This document shows, one piece after another, positions 9,496 through 19,400 of a stretch of DNA of 64,000 bases; positions within the stretch are counted from its first letter, which is position 1, and every line of letters begins with the position of its first letter. The notes under the pieces are model-generated. The model saw only the letters and a list, made by a program, of their open reading frames with translations. It did no database searches and had not been told where the DNA came from. The position numbers were made by a program, and so were the translations under genes. This DNA is from Galbibacter sp048266365 (GTDB taxonomy: Bacteria > Bacteroidota > Bacteroidia > Flavobacteriales > Flavobacteriaceae), in assembly GCF_048266365.1 (NCBI RefSeq), contig NZ_JBLWZP010000003.1:62001-126000 (forward strand), read 5' to 3'.

Positions 9496-11178
9496 TTATT
9501 TCGTTGTAACTTTATGTTCTATAAATTCAGCAAGCTGGGAATAGGATTCCATATGTGCTTGATAATACTGAATTTGATTTGGCTCAGGATGATATTCGGC
9601 TTCAAAGGGACTTCCCAATTCTTTACTAGCACTAATAACATCTGGATATATTCCTGCTGCCACAGCAGCGTAAATTGCCGCACCCAAGGCCGGCGCCTGA
9701 TCGGATGCCGCTATTTTAATGGGTTTATTTAATACATTAGCTAAGGTTTGCATAATCAGTGGAGATTTTCTTGCCACCCCACCTATTCCTATAACAGTAT
9801 CAATCCTAACACCCTGCTCTTCAAAACGCTCCACTATCTTTTTAGCCCCAAAGCAAATAGCATTTACTAAAGCTTTAAAAATATGAGGGGCTTTACTACC
9901 CAAGTTAAGTCCCATCACTGCGGCCTTCAGTTCTTGGTTTGCATCTGGAGTTCGTCTTCCATTAACCCAATCCAAGGCTGTAGGAATACTCTCTTCCATT
10001 GGAATACCTTGTGCAGCTTCAGACAATTTAAGAATAAATGCCTCTTCCACTTCTTTTTTAAGGATTTCAATCTGCTTCTCATCAAGACTTTTAGCCGTAT
10101 AAACCAAATTTTGTAAAGGCCAATTCAATACATCTTTAAACCAAGCTAGTACATCTCCAAAGGCAGACTGACCAGCCTCAAGTCCAATCATATCAGGTAT
10201 AACAGAACCATCAACTTGGCCACAAATTCCTTTGACCATACGTTCTTGGAGTACGTCCTTATCAGCCACCATAATATCACAGGTAGAAGTTCCCATCACG
10301 CGAACCAAGGTGTGTTTTTCAATTTTTGCACCTACTGCACCAGCATGGGCATCAAATGTCCCAACGGCAATAACGGTCTGAGTACTCAGCCCTAACTTCT
10401 CTGCCCAATGGCTATTCAATTTCCCTGCAATGGTATCCGAAGTAAAGGTTTCACTATACAATTGACCTTTTAGTTTCTTTAAATAGGGATCCAATTGTTC
10501 TAAAAACTCATCTGCCGGAAGTCCTCCCCAGCTTTCATGCCACATTGCCTTATGACCGGCGGCACATCTACTGCGTTTAAAACGATCTAAATCTTGATCT
10601 TCACACAACATATATGTCATGTAATCACAGTGCTCCATCCATGTGTAGGCTGCAGATTTTACTTTTTCATCCTCTCTGACAATATGTAGTATTTTAGCCC
10701 AAAACCATTCTGAAGAATAGATTCCTCCCTCGAAAGAAGTAAAGTCCTCTCCACCCCAATTACGAGCGAGTTCATTAATTTCATTGGCCTCTTTTATAGC
10801 GGTATGATCTTTCCACAAAACCATCATAGCATTAGGGTTCTGTTTGAATTCATCCAAAAGCGCTATAGGAGTTCCTTGACTATCCAAGGGTAATGGTGAA
10901 GAACCTGTGGTGTCTATACATATTCCTTTGATGGCATCAGCACCTACGCCACTTTGAGAGACCACCGCTTTGATGGTCTTTTCCAATCCTTCAATATGAT
11001 CCAAAGGATGCTGTCGAAATTGATTTTTAGTGGCTTCGCAATAGAGCCGTTGCTTCCATCTTGCATAATAAGAAACGTCAGTTGCAATCTCCTCTCCACT
11101 GTGGGCGTCTAACAATACAGCCCTTACGGAATCCGTACCGTAATCAAGTCCGATGACATAGGATTTTTTCATTTTCAA
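9496..11178 (-). CDS. araB: Ribulokinase
   Basis: The 560-residue FGGY-family kinase begins with the ATP-binding/substrate segment YVIGLDYGTDSVRAVLLD. GICIDTTGSSPLPLD, CAAGHKAMWHESWGGLP and VMGTSTCDIMVAD match bacterial AraB. It phosphorylates L-ribulose to L-ribulose-5-phosphate. Length fits ribulokinase (about 550-570) and exceeds xylulokinase (about 500). It follows the GH51 gene by 9 bp and precedes araD by 10 bp, all on the same strand. Confidence 0.96.
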   Translation of the reverse strand: MKMKKSYVIGLDYGTDSVRAVLLDAHSGEEIATDVSYYARWKQRLYCEATKNQFRQHPLDHIEGLEKTIKAVVSQSGVGADAIKGICIDTTGSSPLPLDSQGTPIALLDEFKQNPNAMMVLWKDHTAIKEANEINELARNWGGEDFTSFEGGIYSSEWFWAKILHIVREDEKVKSAAYTWMEHCDYMTYMLCEDQDLDRFKRSRCAAGHKAMWHESWGGLPADEFLEQLDPYLKKLKGQLYSETFTSDTIAGKLNSHWAEKLGLSTQTVIAVGTFDAHAGAVGAKIEKHTLVRVMGTSTCDIMVADKDVLQERMVKGICGQVDGSVIPDMIGLEAGQSAFGDVLAWFKDVLNWPLQNLVYTAKSLDEKQIEILKKEVEEAFILKLSEAAQGIPMEESIPTALDWVNGRRTPDANQELKAAVMGLNLGSKAPHIFKALVNAICFGAKKIVERFEEQGVRIDTVIGIGGVARKSPLIMQTLANVLNKPIKIAASDQAPALGAAIYAAVAAGIYPDVISASKELGSPFEAEYHPEPNQIQYYQAHMESYSQLAEFIEHKVTTK

Positions 11179-11187
11179 TATAAAATT

Positions 11188-13182
11188 TTATTTTTCAATT
11201 CTCAGTTTAATCACGTTCACAGAATAAGGAGCAAGTTCAACACCTTTATTCACACTAATATTTTTAGTTACTGGAGCGATGTTTTTTGGCTTGTCAATAG
11301 AATTTACAGCACCCAAATCATCACTTGTTAATACAATTTGATCAGCTTTCTTTCCAATGTTCACACCTTTAATATTAAAATTAATGGTTTTAGCAATCGA
11401 AGCTGTATTGACAACCTTTACAATTATTTCAGAAGTAGAAGCTTCTTTAACTGCAGAGGCATATAACTCATTTTGACCAATGAGTTTTTCCCCATTTGCA
11501 CTTACTTTCAGCAAATCGGATCCACGATTTGTGGCAAACATTTTCTGAACATAATAATTCGGAGTTCCATAGGAACTAAGGTTGTCAAACCAAATTAAAT
11601 CCGGAGTCCATTGCCAAGCCTCGGTATGCGCCATAAGTGGTGCATAGGAAGTAAGCTGTACCACATCAGCATTGCGTTCCAGGCCAGTCATAAATGCAGC
11701 TTCAGATAAGGCGCACTCCCAATTATTTTCATTTTGCGGGCTGGCAATTGCTACACTTTGTGCTGCATATTCACCAGCAAATATCTTAGGCCCGTTTCTA
11801 TTATAGCTATCATAGCGATCCGCATTTTCTCTAAACCACTCTGGGCTTTTGTAATAGTGCTCATCAATTATTTCTGCGCCAAGTTTATTGAGTTGCTCCA
11901 TTCCATATTCGAAATAATCACCCTCCGGGAATGGTCCGGAACCTGATACAATAATAATATCAGGATATTGTTTTTTAATGGCATCGTTGAATACTTTGTA
12001 ACGTTCAATGTAATCTGGTCCCCATTGTTCGTTTCCAACACCAATATATTTTAAATCAAATGACTCCGGATGTCCCATGTCAGCTCTCACTTTTCCCCAT
12101 GGTGTATCCACAGAACCATTGGCAAATTCAATCAAATCAAGGGCGTCTTGTACATAAGGATCTAATTGATCCATAGGTACTAACTCTCCTGTATTAAATT
12201 GACAAGCAATTCCACAACTTAGTATAGGAAGCGGAGTTGCACCTATATCCTCGGCCAGTCGAAAGTATTCAAAAAAGCCAATGCCAAAGCTTTGATAATA
12301 ATCTGGAGTTAATCGGTGTGAAAACTCGGTATTCCATCTATTGATAAGTATTTCACGACCAACTACCGGACCTACTGTTTTCTTCCACTGATATCGCTCT
12401 GCAAGGGTCCTACCCTCTACGATACATCCCCCCGGAAATCTTAAGAAACCAGGATTCATATCCGCTAAAAGTTGAACCAAATCTTCTCGCATTCCATTTT
12501 CTCTGTTATTCCAGGTATTTTCTGGAAACATAGAGATCATATCCAAATCGATTTCGCCTTGACCACTAAAGGTAATTTCTAAACCCGCTTTTTCTACAGT
12601 AGTACTAGCTGTAAGTTTAGTTTGGTACTTTTTCCAATTGCCAGAAGACAAACTCACAGAACTGGATCCTATTAATTTTCCGGCCTCATCTAGGAGTTTA
12701 AAGTGAATCTGACTAATTTCTCCTGATTTCTTGGATGCTAAAAATGAAAGTCTGTAATGTTCATCTTTATGTATACCTATTCCTCTATAACCTTTATTGA
12801 TCAACTTATATCCATTAGCGTCTTTTACTTCGACCCTAATAAAGTTATGATTATTCTGTTGTTTTGAATATTTAACCGGAACGGCTATTCCCGATTCTTT
12901 GTTATAAGAATGGCGATCGCTATTTGGCTGGTCCCAACCCATTAAAGGATTGTCAAATTCAAAAGATCTGTTTTTTATAAGTTCAGCGTACAAACCACCA
13001 TCTGCAGCAAAATTAATATCCTCAAAAAATATCCCGTACATGGTGGGCGCTATTTCTGCCACAGTTTTCGAGGCGTCTACCTCTAATGTAGTTGAAGATT
13101 GCGCCGTTATAAATCCGCTAAAACAGCAGAACATTCCGCTAAGCAGGGTAGTTTTAATTCGACTAGATTTCAATGTTTTCAT
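11188..13182 (-). CDS. GH51 alpha-L-arabinofuranosidase with N-terminal carbohydrate-binding region
   Basis: The 664-residue exported protein has a Sec-type leader ending around SGFITAQS. The N-terminal part contains FEDINFAADGGLYAELIKNRSFEF, then a roughly 150-residue beta-rich CBM4-like stretch. The catalytic barrel follows, with LRFPGGCIVEG, the acid/base segment YIGVGNEQWGP and the nucleophile segment KIFAGEYAAQ. A C-terminal beta-sandwich closes the protein. It releases alpha-L-arabinofuranose from arabinan or arabinoxylan. It differs clearly from the second, shorter GH51 in the same operon, so the two probably act on different linkages or chain lengths. Confidence 0.9.
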   Translation of the reverse strand: MKTLKSSRIKTTLLSGMFCCFSGFITAQSSTTLEVDASKTVAEIAPTMYGIFFEDINFAADGGLYAELIKNRSFEFDNPLMGWDQPNSDRHSYNKESGIAVPVKYSKQQNNHNFIRVEVKDANGYKLINKGYRGIGIHKDEHYRLSFLASKKSGEISQIHFKLLDEAGKLIGSSSVSLSSGNWKKYQTKLTASTTVEKAGLEITFSGQGEIDLDMISMFPENTWNNRENGMREDLVQLLADMNPGFLRFPGGCIVEGRTLAERYQWKKTVGPVVGREILINRWNTEFSHRLTPDYYQSFGIGFFEYFRLAEDIGATPLPILSCGIACQFNTGELVPMDQLDPYVQDALDLIEFANGSVDTPWGKVRADMGHPESFDLKYIGVGNEQWGPDYIERYKVFNDAIKKQYPDIIIVSGSGPFPEGDYFEYGMEQLNKLGAEIIDEHYYKSPEWFRENADRYDSYNRNGPKIFAGEYAAQSVAIASPQNENNWECALSEAAFMTGLERNADVVQLTSYAPLMAHTEAWQWTPDLIWFDNLSSYGTPNYYVQKMFATNRGSDLLKVSANGEKLIGQNELYASAVKEASTSEIIVKVVNTASIAKTINFNIKGVNIGKKADQIVLTSDDLGAVNSIDKPKNIAPVTKNISVNKGVELAPYSVNVIKLRIEK

Positions 13183-13204
13183 TTGTTAGTTTATTTTAAT
13201 AGTG

Positions 13205-15193
13205 CTATTTGCTAGGTATCCAAACTTTCATTTTACCAATGCCTCTGTTTGACCAGGCATAGTAAGGAATGGCTGTTAGATTTTCATTTTGAATGACGTT
13301 TACACCTTGAAGTAATTCAGGCTTCCATTCCACATGAAATTCATCATCCACCTCTAATGCAATGGAATCGAAATTTTCTTTATTGTCGGCCTCTTCTATG
13401 GCATATACAATAGGACCGTATTCTAATGCCAGTTTACCTCGGTTATCTTCTACTTTATCGTTTGTAATCACCATTCTAGTTTCCATTGGTAAATTCAAGC
13501 TCAAAGTCTCTCCTTTTTTCCACTCTTTAGTAATAGTAACATAACCGTCAGTTACTTGAGCATCGACTACTTCACCATTAACTTTTAGTTCAATAGCTGA
13601 ACTAACTTCATCTTTATATTGGTAAAGTGTTCCTGGAAGCACTTCGTTTCTTAGCCAACCCGGTATTCTTAATTTTAAAGTAAAATTAGCTTCCTTTTCT
13701 GGAGTTACTGTAAAGTTTACCTGCCCGCTCCATGGGTAATTTGTTTGTTGCTCAATTGCCAAACTAGTAGCCGGTAAATCTATTTGAGCTTGGTTAGCCA
13801 CATAAAGATTTACATAAACCGTATTATCAGATTTAGAGTATACCAAGCCTGGTAAAGAAGGTAAAAAACGAATCATATTTGTAGGACAACAAGAACAATC
13901 AAACCATTCTTGTCGTGTACATGCACCTCTGTTAAACTTATAAGTGCCGTCTGATTCCAAAGCGTTAGGATAGAAGAACTCAGTTCCACTTAATGAGATT
14001 CCCGAAAGTAGACCGTTATATAGGCTACGTTCCAAAACATCCATGTATTTCACATCTCCAGTTAGGTTGTGTAGTCTGTGATTCCAATGCACATCGCCGA
14101 TGGCAGCACAGGTTTCGCTGTATGCGGTTAGATTAGGAAGTTCATAGTTGACTCCAAAAGCCTCCCCATCGTGTTTTGCTCCTATCCCCCCAGTGATGTA
14201 CATTTTTTTATTCACCATATTTTCCCAAAGATTGTTCACCGCATCAAGATAAGAAGTGTCCTTATCTATTGCAGCGATATCGGTCATGCCGGCATACATA
14301 TAGACCGCTCTAACTGCGTGTCCTACAACTTCATCTTGCTGGGTAATGGGGACATGATCTTGCGAGTATTCTCCAAGATTTGGTCTGTTCTCATGATGAC
14401 CCCTTTCATCTAAAAAGAATCGTGCCAAATCCAAATAATCTTCGTTTTTTGTAATTCTATATAACTTTACAAGTCCAGTTTCAACAATTTGGTGCCCAGG
14501 AACTTTTTCAAGTTTTCCTTCCCCACGACCAAAGGTTTTCACCAAAAGGTCTGCATTTTTTAAAGCAATATTTAGGAAGTTTTTCTTTCCGGTAGCTCTA
14601 TAATGTGCCGCTGCAGCTTCGTAAAGATGCCCGGCATTGTATAGTTCATGGCTCGCCTCGATTGATTCCCAGCGTTTACCATCAATGACATTTACCCAAT
14701 TTGCAGTTGGATTATCGGGATCAATAGTCCTCCAAGTAGTTAAATAACCATCCTTTTCTTGCCCAGTTTTTACGATACCTATAAGTGAATCTAACAACTG
14801 CTCTAACTGAGGATTGGGTGCGCTGATTAGCGAATAAGAAGCACCTTCTATGATTTTATAAACATCAGTATCATCAAAAGGCATCACTCCTCGGGCTTTT
14901 CCTTCCATCTCTCCCCCTGCGATCAAAAAGTTTTCAAATCGTCCTTCTTCCTCACATTTTTCCAAGGCAAATTCTATGGTTTTATTTTGAACTCGCTCAA
15001 TTACAGGAAGCCAAAATTCATCCTTTAACTTTACGTGTTTTATATCCACAGCTTCAATAGGGTATCCCTGATTGATCTCTGATTCCGCTGTAGCGACCTC
15101 AGCAGTAGGCTTAGAATTACATCCTATTAGAAATAGCAAGAGACATAATACCGGTACTGCAAAAAAATACAGCTTTTGATTCAAACGTTTCAT
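13205..15193 (-). CDS. GH127 beta-L-arabinofuranosidase (DUF1680), lipoprotein
   Basis: The start is set at the Met before KRLNQKLYFF, giving 662 residues and a type II signal peptide ending FLIGC. Motifs match GH127: AYSETCAAIGDVHW, with the Glu and Cys (about residues 360 and 362) that help hold zinc, and WFDCSCCPTN near 433-437, with the zinc ligands and the nucleophilic Cys. These cysteine-glycosidases cleave beta-L-arabinofuranosides, as in hydroxyproline-rich glycoproteins or some pectin side chains. Finding it in an operon with alpha-specific GH51 and GH43 enzymes suggests a mixed-linkage substrate. Confidence 0.92.
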   Translation of the reverse strand: MKRLNQKLYFFAVPVLCLLLFLIGCNSKPTAEVATAESEINQGYPIEAVDIKHVKLKDEFWLPVIERVQNKTIEFALEKCEEEGRFENFLIAGGEMEGKARGVMPFDDTDVYKIIEGASYSLISAPNPQLEQLLDSLIGIVKTGQEKDGYLTTWRTIDPDNPTANWVNVIDGKRWESIEASHELYNAGHLYEAAAAHYRATGKKNFLNIALKNADLLVKTFGRGEGKLEKVPGHQIVETGLVKLYRITKNEDYLDLARFFLDERGHHENRPNLGEYSQDHVPITQQDEVVGHAVRAVYMYAGMTDIAAIDKDTSYLDAVNNLWENMVNKKMYITGGIGAKHDGEAFGVNYELPNLTAYSETCAAIGDVHWNHRLHNLTGDVKYMDVLERSLYNGLLSGISLSGTEFFYPNALESDGTYKFNRGACTRQEWFDCSCCPTNMIRFLPSLPGLVYSKSDNTVYVNLYVANQAQIDLPATSLAIEQQTNYPWSGQVNFTVTPEKEANFTLKLRIPGWLRNEVLPGTLYQYKDEVSSAIELKVNGEVVDAQVTDGYVTITKEWKKGETLSLNLPMETRMVITNDKVEDNRGKLALEYGPIVYAIEEADNKENFDSIALEVDDEFHVEWKPELLQGVNVIQNENLTAIPYYAWSNRGIGKMKVWIPSK

Positions 15194-15265
15194 CTTATCG
15201 AGTTTTGGCAGATTAATTAAATAAGTGTGCAATTTACATTTTAAAAATTAAAAAACAACTTCCTG

Positions 15266-16252
15266 TTATAATTTATTCAATTCCTTCTTTAAAAAAATGG
15301 GCCATTTTTCTGAATCCCAGTCTAAAGTAAGAATCCCAAGCTTTGGTTTGCCACCATCATGGGCATCATAGGCATGAAAAAACATATAGTCTTTCTGGTC
15401 AAAAGTGTAAACACTATTATGGCCTAAACCATACCAGTTCGCATTACCCTCAAGTAATACGGTTCCTCCACCATCAAACAAGGCTTTCCCTTGCTTGTCT
15501 AAATAGGGTCCAGAAACTGTTTTGGATCTTCCGACGACTATTTTATAAGTACTTTCTTCCGCCCTACAGCAATAATCCCAGGACAGAAACAAATAATAAT
15601 ATCCATTTTTCTTAAAGATAAATGGCGCCTCAAGAGCAGCATTTCCTGCATCTGAATCAGGGTACTTAAAATCCCGCTTGCGCCTGGCAATAGTATGCCA
15701 ACGTTCAGGCTGCGCGAGTGTCTTTAAATCGGAATTAAGCTGGACTAACTTTAGGCCATTCCAGAAAGAGCCAAAGGCAAGCCAAGGTGTATTTTGATCA
15801 TCGAAAATTAAATTGGGATCAATCGCATTCCAAAGGTCCCTATTTGGGACAGATTGAATGACAATTCCTTGATCCTCCCATTGAAAATCTTCTGAGGCTG
15901 AATCAAGTGTTTTGTTGGTCACCAATCCTATGGCAGAAGTGTTCTTACCAAAACTAGAGACTGAATAATACAAATAATACATTCCATTGTGAAAGGAAAT
16001 ATCCGGAGCCCAAATATGATTCTTAAATCCCGGAACCACAGTGTTTGTCCATAAAGGAGCCTGTTTAAAAACAGGCTCTTCTTTTTTCCAATTCTTCATG
16101 TCCTTAGAACTAAACCATGAAATACCATGACCTGTAGAGAACAAATAATACTGCCCATCATGCTCTATAGCCACAGGATCATGAACTATAATATCCTGTG
16201 CCCTCAGGCCATTGATACCCCAAATAAAAATTAGTGCTGCTAATATTTTCAT
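15266..16252 (-). CDS. GH43 arabinanase (endo-1,5-alpha-L-arabinanase-like)
   Basis: The 328-residue protein has a short Sec signal (MKILAALIFIWGINGLRAQ). Five-bladed propeller GH43 motifs are visible: IIVHDPVAIEHDGQYYLF (catalytic base Asp), IWAPDISFHNGMYYLYYS, NAIDPNLIFDD (pKa-modulating Asp), ALEAPFIFKKNGYYYLF (acid Glu) and LGHNSVYTF. This pattern is typical of arabinan endo-hydrolases that cut alpha-1,5-arabinan backbones. It starts 1 bp after the GH51 stop, so translation is probably coupled. Exo-arabinanase or arabinofuranosidase activity within GH43 is the alternative. Confidence 0.88.
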   Translation of the reverse strand: MKILAALIFIWGINGLRAQDIIVHDPVAIEHDGQYYLFSTGHGISWFSSKDMKNWKKEEPVFKQAPLWTNTVVPGFKNHIWAPDISFHNGMYYLYYSVSSFGKNTSAIGLVTNKTLDSASEDFQWEDQGIVIQSVPNRDLWNAIDPNLIFDDQNTPWLAFGSFWNGLKLVQLNSDLKTLAQPERWHTIARRKRDFKYPDSDAGNAALEAPFIFKKNGYYYLFLSWDYCCRAEESTYKIVVGRSKTVSGPYLDKQGKALFDGGGTVLLEGNANWYGLGHNSVYTFDQKDYMFFHAYDAHDGGKPKLGILTLDWDSEKWPIFLKKELNKL

Positions 16253-16253
16253 C

Positions 16254-17792
16254 CTAATTCAATTCAAACATCACTACGGAAAATGGTGCCATTTCCACAG
16301 TTAATTTTCCTTTTTTAAATTTAAAATCTTTGAATTCATTAACCTTAATTTTATCAGGGTTTTCAAAGCTATTGTGATCATGTACATCATCAGATGCCAA
16401 GATACTTGCAGCTGCTTTTTTCAAATTCAAACTCGCAAGATCCAACTCTAAATCATGCGCTTTATTCATATCCACATTGACCACTGATATATGAACCTTC
16501 CCTTGAGCATCTTTAGAGGCGGATACTGAAATTGCCGGAACTTTTTTCCCTTCGTACTCATAAGATTCCGTATTTAAATCTAGATCTAAACGAGTAGCAT
16601 CTTGATGCGCAGCATACATCTTCATTACATGATAGGTTGGTGTTAATATCATTTTTTCATCATCAGTAAGGATCACGGCTTGAAGCACGTTTACTGTCTG
16701 TGCAAGATTTGCCATTTTTACACGATCACTGTGATTATTGAAAATATTGAGCGTTGCACCGGCAATCATAGCATCTCTCATGGTGTTTTGTTGATATAGG
16801 AAGCCTGGATTTGTCCCTTCTTCAACATTATACCAACCGCCCCATTCGTCAACGATCAAATCGATTTTCCCTTCAGGATCATACTTATCCATAATAGCAG
16901 TATGGTTGACAATCAAAGTTTCCATATTTAATGCACGTTCAATAGTTTTGAAATATTGAAGCTCATTAAAGTCAACAGCAGGCCCTTTAGATTCCCATTC
17001 TACGAATGAATAAGAATGTAGTGCAACCCCTTCGATAAGTTGTTTTGGAACATCTCTCATCAATACCTCAGTCCAGTGATAATCATCTACATTAGCACCA
17101 GAGGCAATTCTGTAAATTCCTTTATCATTATCCCAGCTACTCATAAAAGTTGCGTACTGACGGTATAAGTTAGCATAGTATTCAGGAGTCATGTTTCCTC
17201 CACATCCCCACATTTCATTTCCGACTCCCCAATATTTTACACCCCAAGATTTTTCTTTTCCGTTTTCACGTCTAAGATTAGCCATTGGACTTTCACCATC
17301 GTGATTGACATATTGAATCCAGTCTGTAAATTCTCGTACAGTTCCACTACCAATATTGGCAGCTAAATATGGTTCCGCTCCCAAAGTCTCACAAAGATCA
17401 AGAAAATCATGGGTTCCAAAGCTGTTATCTTCAGTAACGCCCCCCCACCATTGATTGACGATTGTAGGTCTGTCTTGTTTTGGTCCAATACCGTCCTTCC
17501 AGTGATAGGTGTCCGCAAAACATCCACCTGGCCAACGAAGATTTGGAATCTTCATGTCTTTCAAAGCTTCTATAATATCAGTACGAACTCCTGCAGTATT
17601 GGGAATCTCACTGTCCTCACCCACGTAAAAACCTCCGTAAATACATCTTCCAAGGTGTTCGGCAAAATGCCCGTAAATGTGTCTGCTAATTAGTGGCGCA
17701 TCCTCTTCTTCTTGCACCAAGACCGTGGATTGAGCGGTAGCGAAACCACTAACAACTAGGGCGCCTGCCAGCATTAAATTTTTAAATTTCAT
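16254..17792 (-). CDS. GH51 alpha-L-arabinofuranosidase (AbfA-type), exported
   Basis: The 512-residue protein has a clear Sec signal ending SGFATAQS. It has the compact AbfA architecture: ISRHIYGHFAEHLGRCIYGG, LRWPGGCFADTYHWKDGIG, acid/base in YWGVGNEMWGCGG and nucleophile in IDLIVDEWGGWY. Most enzymes of this subtype are cytoplasmic, so the signal peptide is notable; Bacteroidota versions are often periplasmic. It is the first catabolic gene after susD (23 bp) and ends 1 bp before the GH43. It removes arabinose side residues and trims short arabino-oligosaccharides. Confidence 0.93.
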   Translation of the reverse strand: MKFKNLMLAGALVVSGFATAQSTVLVQEEEDAPLISRHIYGHFAEHLGRCIYGGFYVGEDSEIPNTAGVRTDIIEALKDMKIPNLRWPGGCFADTYHWKDGIGPKQDRPTIVNQWWGGVTEDNSFGTHDFLDLCETLGAEPYLAANIGSGTVREFTDWIQYVNHDGESPMANLRRENGKEKSWGVKYWGVGNEMWGCGGNMTPEYYANLYRQYATFMSSWDNDKGIYRIASGANVDDYHWTEVLMRDVPKQLIEGVALHSYSFVEWESKGPAVDFNELQYFKTIERALNMETLIVNHTAIMDKYDPEGKIDLIVDEWGGWYNVEEGTNPGFLYQQNTMRDAMIAGATLNIFNNHSDRVKMANLAQTVNVLQAVILTDDEKMILTPTYHVMKMYAAHQDATRLDLDLNTESYEYEGKKVPAISVSASKDAQGKVHISVVNVDMNKAHDLELDLASLNLKKAAASILASDDVHDHNSFENPDKIKVNEFKDFKFKKGKLTVEMAPFSVVMFELN

Positions 17793-17815
17793 GATTGTAT
17801 AATTTATAGTTAGAT

Positions 17816-19381
17816 TTAATTTGCTGAGTTGGGTTCTAAATTTGGATTGACATCCAACTCTGTCTGCGGTATTGGTAGATATTCCTTCCCAGGTGTCCAG
17901 GTATTGAAATCCGGATCGTGAGACTTCAATATACTCAATTTTGCATCATCATATAGCCAACCCCACCGTACGATATCGTGAATTCGGATACTTTCAATAG
18001 CGAATTCAAGTGCCCTTTCATGCCCCAATTGATCTCGCATTTGTTGTTTGTTCATATTGGGCTTTACATCGGCTAAATCCGGCAATTTAGCACGATCACG
18101 AACCATTTGAATATAAGGATAAGCCTCTTGGGTTCTGTCAAGTTCATTTAGAGCCTCTGCATACATTAATAATACATCAGCATATCGCATTAAACGATAG
18201 TTTATTTCAGATAGCTCTACCGACCCCTGACTTTCAGATTCAAAACCTAAACCGTCATGGGTATACTTTCTTGGATATATGGCAGTTTCTGCATGGGGCC
18301 ATGGCACCCCTGCATAAACTGTAGTTGAATTTTCCGTAGGCTCGTATGAAGCAATAGTAGCCAAGAGTCTTGGATCTAATCCGCCATCAACCGTTTTTTC
18401 TTCCTTGTATTCCTCGTAAATCCAACGGGTAGGTAAAAAGTCAGAATATCCAAAACCGTCCATTGCATAAGTGTGTCCAACGGAAGATACTTGCATCCAT
18501 GCAGAAGAAGGCTCTCCACCGTAATTTTTAACTGTTCCACCAACCTCATCCGGAGTAGCAAATTGCACTTCAAAGATAGATTCAGCATTGTTCTCGGTGT
18601 GGGGACTAAAGTTATCTCTATAATTTGCCATTAAACTATACCCGCTCAAAGGACCATCAATTAGCTTTTTAAATTCTGTAGCCGATAAATCCCACTGCTT
18701 CATATACAGATATGCTTTACCTAAGAATGCAGTAGCTGCACCTTTGGTTGCTCTCCCTACTTGTCCTTGATCAGCTCCGCTCACATTGTTGTAATCCACG
18801 GGGAGATTACTTTGAGCAAATTTCAAATCTGCAACGATTTGATCCCATATTTCTTGCTCCGTAGCGGTTGGCGCATAATAATCTTCCTGAGTTTGAGCAG
18901 GAGTTAAAACAAGCGGAACCTTCTGAAAGTTAGTCTTTAAATGAAAGTACGCAATGGCTCTTAAAAATGCAGCCTGCCCTAGGCATCGTTCCTTTACCTT
19001 AGAATCCATTTCAATTTCCGGAACCCTTGCCAAAACCTGATTAGAACGATACACGGCCTGATAGTAAGCGGACCATGCCCATTCAATAGGTCCTGATGTG
19101 GGCATCAAAACAAATTGTCCAACTTGTACCAAGTCCAGCCAAGGACTATCACCGGTGAAATCATCTCCACGACCATCGGTAAGTCCTGGTGTCATACGCA
19201 TATAGTACCCGTCAATTAAAAAGGAATTGTATATGGCATTCACCCCCTCTAGAGCGTGCTGTTCAGTCAACCAATAGGTATCAGTGGTCTGACTATTAGG
19301 ATTTAATAAATTCAGATCTTTTTCACAACTTCCCAAGACTAGGATTGTGAGTGTCAGTAATATATATTTATATGTTTTCAT
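17816..19381 (-). CDS. SusD/RagB-family glycan-binding lipoprotein
   Basis: The 521-residue surface lipoprotein has a type II signal ending VLGSCEKD. The N-terminal LLNPNSQTTDTYWLTEQHALEGVNAIYN, the TPR-like helices (AFLRAIAYFHLKT, ATKGAATAFLGKAYLYMKQW) and the C-terminal YRLMRYADVLLMYAEALNE and LGHERALEFAIESIR are family hallmarks. It captures oligosaccharides at the cell surface and forms the lid of the SusC transporter encoded 19 bp upstream. The ligand is predicted to be arabinan-like from the operon. Confidence 0.95.
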   Translation of the reverse strand: MKTYKYILLTLTILVLGSCEKDLNLLNPNSQTTDTYWLTEQHALEGVNAIYNSFLIDGYYMRMTPGLTDGRGDDFTGDSPWLDLVQVGQFVLMPTSGPIEWAWSAYYQAVYRSNQVLARVPEIEMDSKVKERCLGQAAFLRAIAYFHLKTNFQKVPLVLTPAQTQEDYYAPTATEQEIWDQIVADLKFAQSNLPVDYNNVSGADQGQVGRATKGAATAFLGKAYLYMKQWDLSATEFKKLIDGPLSGYSLMANYRDNFSPHTENNAESIFEVQFATPDEVGGTVKNYGGEPSSAWMQVSSVGHTYAMDGFGYSDFLPTRWIYEEYKEEKTVDGGLDPRLLATIASYEPTENSTTVYAGVPWPHAETAIYPRKYTHDGLGFESESQGSVELSEINYRLMRYADVLLMYAEALNELDRTQEAYPYIQMVRDRAKLPDLADVKPNMNKQQMRDQLGHERALEFAIESIRIHDIVRWGWLYDDAKLSILKSHDPDFNTWTPGKEYLPIPQTELDVNPNLEPNSAN

Positions 19382-19400
19382 GTCGATTCTATTGTGGTCG